Shown: in pieces, positions 56,085 to 64,000 of the stretch | Layout of the letters: the number at the start of each line of letters is the position of its first letter | Position numbering within the stretch: position 1 is the first letter of the stretch | Assembly: GCA_965203855.1 (NCBI GenBank) | Contig: CBDBDN010000007.1 | Coordinates: 1 to 64,000, forward strand | DNA length: 64,000 bases | Direction: 5' to 3' | DNA from: Bin87 sp965203855 | Lineage (GTDB): Bacteria > Chloroflexota > Dehalococcoidia > Lucifugimonadales > UBA3495 | Notes under the pieces: model-generated | Seen by the model: only the letters and a program-made list of their open reading frames with translations | Told to the model about the DNA's origin: nothing | Database searches by the model: none | Made by a program: the position numbers and the translations under genes

Positions 56085-57154
56085 TACCAGGGCTCCTCAG
56101 TCCAGGTCAGCGGCAGCGTTTGCCCGCGCTTGGGCAGGATTACCGTTGCCGTGCCGGCCGCCGTCTGTTCTCCCCGGTCGTTTTGCAGCGCAACCTGGCA
56201 TTCCACATAGCCGAACCCGTCCGCCTCCCGCTTGCCGGTAACCGCGCCCGATGCCGTCAAGGTATCGCCCGGAAAGTCCATACCCCGATGCTGCACATAG
56301 AACCGCTTGAACCACCCCACCTCGCCCGCAAAGTCCAGCAGCAGCTGCCCCAGATACTGGTTTTTCAGCGACCCGTTGACTACCACATTGGGCAGCCCCT
56401 GCCGCAGCTGTGCGAAAGGCAAATCCCAGTGGATGCGCGCGTAGTTCCCGTTGGCCGCCGCCCAGCGTATCAGATGCGTCGTCGTCATCGGCCCTTTGAC
56501 CACCGCCGGCAGTTCCATACCGACCGCAATGTCCTCAAAATGCCGTTGCGCGGCGGATACCGACGTCGGCTTGGGCAGAATGTCCTCCGGATTGGGCGGC
56601 GCGACCGGAACAGTATCCAGCGCATCGGCCACCGCGACGGCCTCATTAGGCTCCGCGCCCGCCGGCAGCGCCCGATGAATGCTGACCCGCTGCGCCACGC
56701 TCAAAACCTGCCCCTGCTGGTCCGTTTGCGTCTCCTCCCGCACAATGAACACCAGCGGCCCGGAGCGCCCCTGCTTTTCAAAAATGTCCCGGATGCGAAA
56801 CCGCCGCGTAATCCAGCAGCCGACATACGCCGGCGCCAGAAACTGCCAGTCGCTGCCGCCATTCAGCCCGTAGCTGTTGAACGGCAGCGGCACCTCAAAA
56901 TGCCATTCCTGCCCCGCGCCAAAGTACCCGATGGGCGGCCCGATGTCCTTCCACGCGGCCAGCGGCGGGCAGAGCAGCCCCCCATAGCGGCTGCTTGCGG
57001 CATAGTCGGCGTCCACATACAGCGGGTTGTAATCCTCAATGGCGTCGGCAACATCAAACGCCATCTCAGCGCTGATCGGAAATCGGTTCCGTTCCGGAGC
57101 GGATTCCAACCCAATCAGAGCGGCCACGTCGGGGGTAATCAAACTGCCGGGCAT
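56084..57154 (-). CDS. Fused two-domain MaoC-like enoyl-CoA hydratase
   Basis: 356 residues. The N-terminal FAS1-like dehydratase half (about 20-175: DVADAIEDYNPLYVDADYAA, LNGGSDWQFLAPAYVGCWIT) is joined to a catalytic MaoC half (about 200-350: HFEDIAVGMELPAVVKGPMT, RWAAANGNYARIHWDLPFAQ, PNVVVNGSLKNQYLGQLLLD). The same two halves are separate genes at 37586 and 38225. First gene of the minus-strand operon with two CoA-transferases. It probably hydrates the CoA ester made by the transferases (inference). The upstream 139 bp, including codons 1-15, are duplicated at 57902-58040. Confidence 0.9.
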   Translation of the reverse strand: MPGSLITPDVAALIGLESAPERNRFPISAEMAFDVADAIEDYNPLYVDADYAASSRYGGLLCPPLAAWKDIGPPIGYFGAGQEWHFEVPLPFNSYGLNGGSDWQFLAPAYVGCWITRRFRIRDIFEKQGRSGPLVFIVREETQTDQQGQVLSVAQRVSIHRALPAGAEPNEAVAVADALDTVPVAPPNPEDILPKPTSVSAAQRHFEDIAVGMELPAVVKGPMTTTHLIRWAAANGNYARIHWDLPFAQLRQGLPNVVVNGSLKNQYLGQLLLDFAGEVGWFKRFYVQHRGMDFPGDTLTASGAVTGKREADGFGYVECQVALQNDRGEQTAAGTATVILPKRGQTLPLTWTEEPW

Positions 57155-57239
57155 TCCGGTTTAGCTCCTCTACAAGCCGGCCCACAGCCGGCGAAATTAG
57201 CCAAGATTTTAGCCTAACCGTGGACAATGTACAATCAGC
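57101..57239. repeat. Direct repeat copy 1 (5' end and upstream region of the fused MaoC gene)
   Basis: Runs from ggattccaacccaatcagag to acaatgtacaatcag. It is about 90% identical to 57902-58040 in direct orientation, at an offset of exactly 801 bp, and includes the start codon and leader of the MaoC gene. Confidence 0.9.
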
Positions 57240-57322
57240 AGCGCCGCATCGGCGGCATTTCCCATCAGGCGATTTAAAATTCCAGCATTCCGGCATAGCG
57301 CAACAGGACCTGTTACGTCCGG

Positions 57323-57739
57323 CTAGGAGTCAAACATAACATACGGCACTCCAAAGAAATACTGGTCGTCGCCGATAATGTCGCGCATCATCATCATTTC
57401 CTCATAATTCGCCCAAGTTTGTATAATTAAAATACCTCTGCCGGGACATTTTCTTGAAAACCAATCCAGTCCATCTTTTTCCGATATTCGTACCCTCCAA
57501 ATGCCGGAGTTGGGCACTTGATGCAATTTTTGGATTGTATCGGAATGTTCACTTAAAATACGCCGGGCCGTTTCCAGCGACGGCCAATTAGTGCAGAGTA
57601 TGTTACTCCTACCGAATACGGCTCCGATTGTAGCATTTTTCACAAAGGCCGTGTTGCATTCTATGCCGGCCAAGACCAAGATGGCCAAGAATATCACACC
57701 TCTTTTATAGAAACAAGGTATTTTGATAGAGGTTTTCAT
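57323..57739 (-). CDS. Small secreted or lipoprotein-like protein, low GC
   Basis: 138 residues. Basic start MKTSIKIPCFYKRG, hydrophobic segment VIFLAILVLAGIEC resembling a signal peptide with a lipobox-like AGIEC. The mature part includes ARRILSEHSDTIQKLHQVPN, KCPGRGILIIQTWANYEEMM and DDQYFFGVPYVMFDS. Not recognised. The gene and its flanks are markedly more AT-rich than the window average and sit between the two 139-bp direct repeats, which suggests insertion of foreign DNA. Confidence 0.7.
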   Translation of the reverse strand: MKTSIKIPCFYKRGVIFLAILVLAGIECNTAFVKNATIGAVFGRSNILCTNWPSLETARRILSEHSDTIQKLHQVPNSGIWRVRISEKDGLDWFSRKCPGRGILIIQTWANYEEMMMMRDIIGDDQYFFGVPYVMFDS

Positions 57740-57901
57740 AGTCTAATTATCCTTTTTAAGTTCAGTGCTCGCGCGGAAATGTGCCGCAGAATGGCAGTCA
57801 CAATTTCACTCTAACTTTCCTTAATTTCCAACGAACCGCCGCAAAGCTGCTGACGGCAACCATAGCAGGATGATAGCCTATGTTGTCCCAATAAGCAAGA
57901 T
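57740..57901. other. AT-rich non-coding stretch inside the direct-repeat interval
   Basis: No convincing gene. The minus-strand reading frame here is the continuation of a truncated MaoC copy (MPGSLITPDVAALIG, then unrelated sequence and a stop). Confidence 0.4.
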
Positions 57902-58040
57902 GGATTCCTGTCCAATCAAAGCGGCTACGTCGGGGGTAATCAAACTGCCGGGCATTCCGGTTTAGCTCCTTTACAAGCCGGCCCACAGCCGACGGAATTA
58001 GCCAGGATTTTAGCCTAACCGAAAGCAATGTACAATCAGC
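57902..58040. repeat. Direct repeat copy 2 (truncated MaoC 5' end)
   Basis: Second copy of the 139-bp block. On the minus strand it keeps the start codon and about 15 codons of the MaoC gene, after which homology stops. A gene-fragment duplication. Confidence 0.9.
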
Positions 58041-58240
58041 CTCCAACCCCCAACTGTCATTCCCCCTCAACCGTCATTCCCCCTCAACCGTCATTCCGGC
58101 GCAAGCCGGAATCTAAAATCTCCATTCATCCCCTTCATCCATGCCAATTTCCCCATCCCCCCGGCCAAACCCCATTTATCCCGTTCATCCATGCCATCAC
58201 TCCCCCAACCGTCATTCCGGTTTGCGCTGGATTCGCCCCT
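58041..58240. repeat. Monomer array and palindromic arms
   Basis: Two ccccctcaaccgtcattcc monomers, then cgtcattccggcgcaagccg and gaatc (58089-58113). A second partial element ccgtcattccggtttgcgct follows at 58210. Between them lie catccatgcc-type sentences also seen at 14316 and 58945. No gene is seen in 58041-58342. Confidence 0.8.
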
Positions 58241-58342
58241 CCGGCCCCATAGCCGGCTATTGACCCGACCCGCTTCGCGTTGACAAGCCGTCCGCCCGCC
58301 GCATATATTCACGAGCGTCATCCAATTTGTTGCCTTGTTTCT

Positions 58343-58816
58343 ATGCTCCAAAATAAAATATATTCGCAACGCGTGTTGCTGACCGTTCTCATAATGCTGG
58401 CCTCCGCCGGCGTATTGCTTCCGGCGGGCTGCGGGAGCAACCATTTCGGCCGCGACCTGGCGGCGGCGCTGTCCCAGTACCCGGCCACGGTTAGTTTTGC
58501 CGAAATCGCCCCTTTTCAATGGAGTTCCGTAGAAATTTACGGCCCCTACACACCTGCCAACCGTCTATCCCCGGTTGCTGCCCGCGGCAGTAGCGCACGC
58601 TCCCATCACGTGCTCGCTAACCGCGACACATACCATTTGATCGTATTTATCCAAAACGATGCGGTAGTGTATCACGAGCTCTTGCCACGCAGCATTGCCG
58701 ACTTCCATCTGGACGCCGGCCAAGTTGCTTTGCGCCGTCTCGAGTCTAATTTTGCAGTATCACACAGCACGGACGCCAGCGGACTTGCCAGCGTTACATT
58801 ATTTATAGCGCGCTAA
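58343..58816 (+). CDS. Small lipoprotein, unknown
   Basis: 157 residues from ATG 58343 (MLQNKIYSQRVLLTVLIMLA). Lipobox LPAGC with Cys near residue 30 (SAGVLLPAGCGSNHFG). The mature part has AALSQYPATVSFAEIAPFQW, TYHLIVFIQNDAVVYHELLP and ASGLASVTLFIAR, probably a small beta-rich domain. The upstream in-frame ATG at 58280 lies in repeat-flanking DNA and is rejected. No recognised family. Confidence 0.7.
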   Translation: MLQNKIYSQRVLLTVLIMLASAGVLLPAGCGSNHFGRDLAAALSQYPATVSFAEIAPFQWSSVEIYGPYTPANRLSPVAARGSSARSHHVLANRDTYHLIVFIQNDAVVYHELLPRSIADFHLDAGQVALRRLESNFAVSHSTDASGLASVTLFIAR

Positions 58817-58859
58817 TCCACTACCTTACCCTGCCGCAAACTGCATTCTGTAACTTGTC

Positions 58860-58935
58860 ATCAAATTCACCGTCGTTCCTCTACAACCGTCGTTCCTCTA
58901 CAACCGTCGTTCCGGCGCAAGCCGGAATCCAAAAT
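58860..58935. repeat. cgtcgttcc-variant array plus palindromic left arm
   Basis: Monomer caaccgtcgttcctcta repeats twice, then cgtcgttccggcgcaagccg and gaatcc. It carries a cgtcg for cgtca variant in all three units, so monomers and element have changed together (concerted change). Confidence 0.82.
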
Positions 58936-59090
58936 TCCCATTCATCCCCTTCATCCATGCCAATTTTCCCCATCCCACTACCCAAATCCAAAATCCTGTC
59001 CATCCCGTCCATCGGTGTCAAAAAGCCCCTCTCCATCCCCGCCAAATCCAAAATCCCCATTCATCCCGTTCATCCATGCCATCACTCCCC

Positions 59091-59969
59091 CTACCGCATA
59101 AAAAATTCATGCAGCAGCCGGTACGCCTCCTCCGGCATTTCCTCCGCAATATAGTGCCCGCACGGCAGCGACTGCCCCTCCACATTGTTGGAGTAATCCC
59201 GCCATACCCCCAGCACATCCTGCGTGCGCCCCACATACCCGGTAGAACTCCACAGCGCCAGATGCGGACAATCAACCTTGTTCTCAAAATCCGCCGCGTC
59301 ATGCGCCAGGTCAATGCTGGCCCCCGCGCGGTAATCCTCGCACGCCCCATGGATCGCCGCCGGGTCGCTGAAACACCGCACATATTCCTCAATCGCCGCG
59401 GCCGGAAACACCGTCTGCCAGTTGTCCACCCGCTGAAACCGGGAACGAATGAAATAGTCCGGGTCGGCCCCAATCACCCGTTCCGGGAAATCATAAGGCT
59501 GTATCAGGAAAAACCAGTGGTAGGTATTCGTCGCCATTGCCTGATTGACGATGCTGAACATATGCCGCGTCGGCACAATGTCCAGCGTAGCCAGCTTGAG
59601 CACTCGTTCCGGGTGGTCTTTGGTGAGACGATGCGCCACGCGCGCCCCCCGGTCGTGGCTGCCCAGATAAAAGGCGTCAAACCCCAGCTGCGCCATCGCA
59701 TCCACCAAATCCTGCGCCATCGCCCGCTTGGAGTAATTAAGATGCTCGGGATCGCCGGCCGGCTTGCCGCTGTCGCCATAGCCCCGCAAGTCGGCGGCCA
59801 CCACCGTAAAATCCGCCGCCAGTCGGGGCGCAATCTTGTGCCACATCGTATGCGTCTGCGGATAGCCATGCAGCAGCAGCAAAGGCGGCCCGCTGCCCCC
59901 CCGCACCAGGTTCACCACCGCGCCGCTAGTGCCGACCTGCATCCGCTCAAATCCCTCAAACAAAACCAT
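59091..59969 (-). CDS. Haloacetate (fluoroacetate) dehalogenase-like alpha/beta hydrolase
   Basis: 292 residues. HGYPQTHTMWHKIAPRLA carries the oxyanion region. SHDRGARVAHRL gives nucleophile D106 with R107 and R110; TLDIVPT gives D130; TYHWFFLIQP gives H151-W152; ACEDYRAGASID gives Y213; CGHYIAEEMPEE gives H272. The set (Asp, two Arg for the carboxylate, His-Trp-Tyr halide pocket, Asp-His) and spacing match fluoroacetate dehalogenases. It would release halide from a haloacetate by Asp attack. Stand-alone gene. Substrate proof is lacking; other haloacids are possible. Confidence 0.85.
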   Translation of the reverse strand: MVLFEGFERMQVGTSGAVVNLVRGGSGPPLLLLHGYPQTHTMWHKIAPRLAADFTVVAADLRGYGDSGKPAGDPEHLNYSKRAMAQDLVDAMAQLGFDAFYLGSHDRGARVAHRLTKDHPERVLKLATLDIVPTRHMFSIVNQAMATNTYHWFFLIQPYDFPERVIGADPDYFIRSRFQRVDNWQTVFPAAAIEEYVRCFSDPAAIHGACEDYRAGASIDLAHDAADFENKVDCPHLALWSSTGYVGRTQDVLGVWRDYSNNVEGQSLPCGHYIAEEMPEEAYRLLHEFFMR

Positions 59970-60217
59970 AATCTGCTCTGCTCCATATCCCGGTGCGTAT
60001 CAGCCCGACCCCATCCATTGGCACGGACGGCGCCGTCCGCAACATAGTGCGCCGATGCCGCCCGGTTGTCAACACAGCGTGCGCCGCCGGCAGGATTTGC
60101 CGCTGCTGCGGCAATAGTGGTATCTTTTAGCATAACCGGATGAGGGCAGATTGCGAAAAAGGCTGCCGCCGCCGGCAATTTGGTCGGGTGCGGTATCGCC
60201 GATAACCGAGCGCACTG

Positions 60218-62573
60218 ATGCATCATAGCGAACACGCCAACGGCCTCCTACTGGCCGGCCTGCTGCTGGCGCTGGCAGTCGTCGGCGCCATTGCGGCGGC
60301 AGCCATTCTCCTGCCCGGCGCAACGCAAAACCGCGCTTACGCCCAGCAAGCCACTAATACGCCCCCCCCCCCCCCCCCGACCTCTACCCCCCGGCCAACG
60401 CCCGTTCCGGTATGTAAATTCCTGATTGCCACTAGCCAAGATTTCGGGCGCAGCCGAAACAAGCCGATGGAGTTCACCGGAACCGTTGGCACATCCTACT
60501 TCCGCCCCCTGCGCCCCGGAATAGACGGCCAATTTGACGCGGTGAACGCCCACGGCACCGCGCCGTGCCAATGGAAAGCGACGGTCAACGTACCCTGGCT
60601 GTCTATGCATCGCGACAGCGGTACAGTGCCGGCCGATAACGAACATTTCGCAATCCGGTTCAATATCAACGACCGGGCCCGGGAACTGCGCGCCGGGAAT
60701 CACAACGCCGTCATTCGTTTCCAGGTAAATGACGGCAAAATCTACGGGGCCTAAAGAACTCTATATCACCCTCAGGGTGCTTGAGGCTTGCCGCTTTGAA
60801 TTAGTAGAAGCCCCCTATCTGCGTTTCCATATGCCGCAGGGGCAGGATCCCGGCTCGGTAGATCCGCAGTTCGTAATCGTCGGAAACCGGGAAAACTCGG
60901 GCGATTGCGCCTGGGAAGTTACCCCGGAACACCGCTGGCTGAAAGTAGCCCCGACGCGGGGCGAACTCTCCGGCGGCCAGCGTCAGCAGATCACGGTGTC
61001 ATTAAATGCCGCCGCCGCAACGCTCCCGGCGCGGGACAATCACGGCTTCAACCTCCGGTTTTCCGGCGCGCTGATCAACGCCAGCGTAAGCGGCCAGCTG
61101 GACATCGCGCCGCCGCCGTGCCGCCTGTATGTGGAGAAAACGCAAACCGAGTTCGGCGCGGCCGGCCCGCAGGGCGGCCCGTTCACCCCCGAATCAATCT
61201 ACTTTCAGCTCAAAAACACCGGCGGCGAAACTTGCAATTGGCACACTACCCCCGGCGTATGGCTCGCCGTCGACCAGACCAACGGCAGTATCGTCCCCAA
61301 CAGCGCAACCACCGTCCAATTGTCTATCACCAAAGCCGCCAATTCCAAAGAACCGGGGCCGCACCGCGAAACCATCACTTTCAGCGCCGGCGAGGCCAGC
61401 AGCGACACCGCCGTTGCCGTCAACCTGGAAGTTGGAATGCTGCCTTGCCATTTCTCCGCCGGTACGATTGACAACCTGAAATTCCGCCGTAATCCCGACG
61501 GCGCTTACAACCCGGCCAGCGCGAAAATCGAGATCGCCAACGCCTCGCACCGGGAACCTTGCCGCTGGATCGCCGTCAGCCCGGAATGGCTGACGGTCCT
61601 CCCGCCCCAAGGCGTTCTGCAAGCGGGGATCAAAGAGTTCGTGACCGTAATCGTGGCCGGCGACCGTACGGCCCACCTGGCCCCGCAGCAAACCTACGAG
61701 GGAGTTGTACTGTTTTTAGGGCCGGCCGAATCTGAAAACAATACCCCGTTCCCGGTATCGCTGGATTTGCAATGCCTACAGGATTACCCCTGCGTTGAAT
61801 TTCACAGCGACCGTACCGACATCTTGTATGGCGAAAACGTCGAGCTGACCCTGACCATGCGGAATCCGCCGACTCGCCCGGAGTTGACGGTTACGCTTTC
61901 GCTGGACCCGCCAAGCGGGTGGTCGCTGGCAGCCGGCGATTTCGGCGATTGCGGCAGCGGCTGTTCCGAAACTTACCGGATACCTACCGGAGGAAACCGG
62001 GACATTCAGATCGAGGCGTTCCCCAATGCGCCCATCAGCGAAGCGAAAGAATACTCTTTCACCGGGGGCGTGGAGTACTTTTATGGCGACTCCGGCGAAA
62101 GGGAAACCTACGCAATCGCAATCCCGGTCGCCGTAGGCGCCGCATCCGAGGAAGTCATTGACCGCTTTCGCCGGGACGCCATTGCCACCAGCACGCCGGC
62201 GCCAACGCCTACAACGGCGCCGGCCGCCGCGGCCCCGGCAGATCCCACGCCGGGCGGTTCCCCGCCAGTGCCAGCGCCGGGCCAATCCCCGGACGCCGCC
62301 GGCACTGGGGCGGAAACGAACTTGACGCCGTCACCAGCCTCGGCCCCCTTCTGGCAAGACTGGCGGGTTCTAGTCGCTGCCGCCGTGGCCCTGGTTGTCA
62401 TCACTGCCGGAATAGTGGTTGTCCTGCTATTTGGCTTGGCAATGCTGTTCCGCCGCCGGACAGCGCCGGTAGTCAGGGGCGCAGTGCGCGGCGGGAGCAG
62501 CCGCCGGCTGCCTGCCGACCGCCGCCGGCGGCGCAGTCTGCGCTCCGGCGCAACCGTCGACGCGGAATCTTGA
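60218..62573 (+). CDS. Large surface protein with BACON-like repeats, +1 frameshift
   Basis: N-terminal signal/anchor (LLLAGLLLALAVVGAIAAAA then AYAQQ), a Pro tract encoded by C17 (60362-60378), then four BACON-like units each with C-x-W and a later W-L: CQWKATVNVPWLS, CAWEVTPEHRWLKVAPTRGE, CNWHTTPGVWLAVDQTNGSI, CRWIAVSPEWLTVLPPQGVL. A NEW3-like beta domain follows (PCVEFHSDRTDILYGENVEL, LDPPSGWSLAAGDFGDCGSG), then a Thr/Pro/Ala stalk, a membrane helix (VLVAAAVALVVITAGIVVVL) and a basic tail. The frame breaks at GGGG 60746-60749; dropping one G joins DGKIYG to PKELYITLRV. Exposed on the cell surface; ligand unknown. Confidence 0.8.
60362..60378 (+). repeat. Poly-C tract of 17 within a coding region
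   Basis: Seventeen consecutive C encode Pro residues just after the signal peptide of the BACON-like protein. At 17 it is in frame with both flanks. The longest homopolymer seen in the window. Confidence 0.95.
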
Positions 62574-62638
62574 GCCGGCAAACCGTCGCAACCCCAATCC
62601 CCCAATCTCAAACCCCAACTCCCATAAGGATGGACAAT

Positions 62639-63725
62639 ATGCTTGACCACACCCCTACGCGCCGGCCGGCGCTTGCTATTGGAACTTCAATCCTGGCCGC
62701 AATCTTGCTGGCCGCCGTCGCGCTGCTGCTCACCTCCAACCCCGCCTGGGCGCAAGACGGGACGCCGACTCCCCACGCCCACGCCGCCGGTAGTGGTTGA
62801 CCCCACGCCGACGCCCATATCCCCGCCGCCCACCAACACGCCTTTGCCGACTAACACTCCCGTACCGACCAACACGCCCCTGCCCACTAATACCCCGTTG
62901 CCCACCAACACCCCGGAACCGACCTGGACGCCCGTACCGACTTGGACGCCAGGCCCGACCAGCACTCCGCCGCCTACGGCTACCCCGGTGCCGACCAACA
63001 CGCCGGTGCCGGTGCAACAGCAAATCGTACCCGGCGGAACGGTGTTCATCAACTGCGGGCGCGGCGAACCCTGCATTGACCTGCACAGCAGCCATACCGA
63101 AATCTCCGTGGACGACACGGCGCAGTTGCAATTTTCCCTCTCCAACGCCCTCAGCAAGCCGCTGATGATTGCCCGCCTGACGCTGGAACTGCCCTCCGGC
63201 TGGTCAATGGACGGCGAGGGCTTTGCCAACAAGTGCAGCGGCATCTGCACCGCTAACTACGAAATCGCTACCGGCGACCAGCAGTACATTGAAGTTGCCG
63301 CTTATCCCAACCATACCGGGCTTTTCCGACTGGAAGGACGCGTCGAGTTCGTGTACGACGGCGAAGCGGAATCCAATCTGGTAACTCAGGATGTACGCAT
63401 CAAGGTCAATCCCGGCGCCGGCGGCAACGCCAACCGCGTAGATCCCCTGCCGACCTCGCCGCCGCCGCCGCCCCCGACGCCCATACCGGCGCAGCAAGCC
63501 CCGGCGGCAGCGCCCGCTACCCCGCAAGTCATCGTGATTACGCAACCCCCGCCGGCGAACAACCCGCCGCCGCCGGCACAGCCCGATGTCGGCGTCAGCG
63601 CGGGCTGTTTCGCCCCGCCGCCGGAGCGCGCCGGCATCGTTGAACCCAGCCTGCTGTTCCTGATGGGATTGCTGCTGCCGGTAGGACTGTGGGCCAGGCT
63701 CCGCAACCGCCCCCGCCGCAAGTAA
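62639..63725 (+). CDS. Thr-Pro-stalked surface protein paralogous to the upstream NEW3-like domain, +1 frameshift
   Basis: ATG 62639 with AAGGA nine bases upstream. Signal peptide ALAIGTSILAAILLAAVALL ending NPAWAQDG, then a stalk of P-T-N-T-P repeats (about 12 units), a beta domain (CIDLHSSHTEISVDDTAQLQ, LELPSGWSMDGEGFANKCSG) paralogous to that of the upstream gene, a Pro-rich linker and a C-terminal membrane helix (LLFLMGLLLPVGLWARLRN). The frame breaks at CCCC 62771-62774; removing one C joins DGTPTP to TPTPPVVVDP. Probably anchored at both ends or processed, and co-expressed with the upstream gene 65 bp away. Confidence 0.8.
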
Positions 63726-64000
63726 CCCCACCGGCGCCCGCCGGGATGCCCGCCCAACCACCCGCCCCGGCGCTCAACCCCGCCGGGGCGCTGTGCTATC
63801 ATACGCCCGCACCAACGCATACCAGCCCCCCCGCCGCTTTTTCGTAACTTACCAAGTTCGTCATACCCAGCCCCCCAACCGTCATTCCGGCGAAAGCCGG
63901 AATCTATGCACACCCATGGACTCCGGTTTTCGCCGTAGAGAATGCATCCATACCCCAACCACCTCAAAAGAAACGCCGCCGCGCCGGACACTATTCTACC
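63726..64000. repeat. Terminal spacer with palindromic element
   Basis: cgtcattccggcgaaagccg and gaatc at 63880-63904, with a degenerate right arm (gactccggttttcgccgtag) to about 63940. A gtgctatcat box at about 63791-63800 resembles the extended -10 motif of this genome. No gene is seen to the window end. Confidence 0.7.

Overview
The window looks like part of the chromosome of a GC-rich, uncultured Chloroflexota-type bacterium (inference). The clues are a solute-binding lipoprotein whose mature N-terminus is a Glu/Val/Thr low-complexity stretch, secreted proteins with Thr-Pro-Asn stalks, an HspR-dnaJ-clp heat-shock cluster, and many CaiB-type CoA-transferases, SDRs, MaoC hydratases and LLM flavoenzymes. 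No 16S rRNA or other decisive marker is present.

Layout. 1-7.0 kb (minus): F1Fo ATP synthase, transcribed atpI/Z-like, atpB, E, F, H, A, G, an unrelated repeat-tailed ORF, then atpD running off the left edge. atpB and atpH carry +1 frameshifts. 7.3-12.8 kb: a branched-chain amino-acid-type ABC transporter (binding protein on plus, livGFHM on minus, convergent). 13.4-14.1 kb: nitroreductase. 14.9-19.5 kb: divergent heat-shock locus, hsp20 against dnaJ-hspR-clpC, with two good sigma-70-type promoters and an inverted repeat overlapping the hsp20 promoter. 19.5-26.7 kb: toxin-antitoxin-like genes (DUF5615/DUF433, a DUF433 fusion, a PIN-domain pair), a UbiA-type prenyltransferase with a flippase-like membrane protein, larB, a hotdog thioesterase and a decayed transposase. 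27-36 kb: Zn alcohol dehydrogenase, DUF3800 protein, a DNA methyltransferase fused to a Mrr-like nuclease domain, selB, three tandem copies of a small gene coupled to a retropepsin-like protease, nurA and a cinA-C-type gene. 36-52 kb: membrane metallopeptidase and an acyl-CoA/organic-acid metabolism region (two-gene MaoC hydratase, two MFE-2-like SDRs, LLM flavoenzyme, CoA-transferase, an SDR pseudoenzyme, M24 peptidase, hydroxyacid dehydrogenase, quinone reductase), with purA between. 52.4-57.2 kb: cupin, tRNA-Thr(CGT), and an operon of fused MaoC hydratase plus two CoA-transferases. 57.3-64 kb: small secreted proteins, a haloacetate-dehalogenase-like hydrolase, and two large surface proteins with BACON-like repeats and Thr-Pro stalks, both interrupted by +1 frameshifts.

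Two genome-wide themes stand out. First, most larger intergenic spaces hold one repeat family: a palindromic element starting cgtcattccggcg(a/c)aagccgg, usually preceded by a tandem array of about 21-24 bp monomers that share its cgtcattcc start. Second, at least four otherwise well-conserved genes are broken by a single extra base, mostly in runs of 4-5 G or C. That looks more like residual assembly error than gene death, but translational or replicative slippage is not excluded. The best candidate for an uncharacterised system is the tandem small-protein / retropepsin-like protease cassette at 32.7-34.05 kb.
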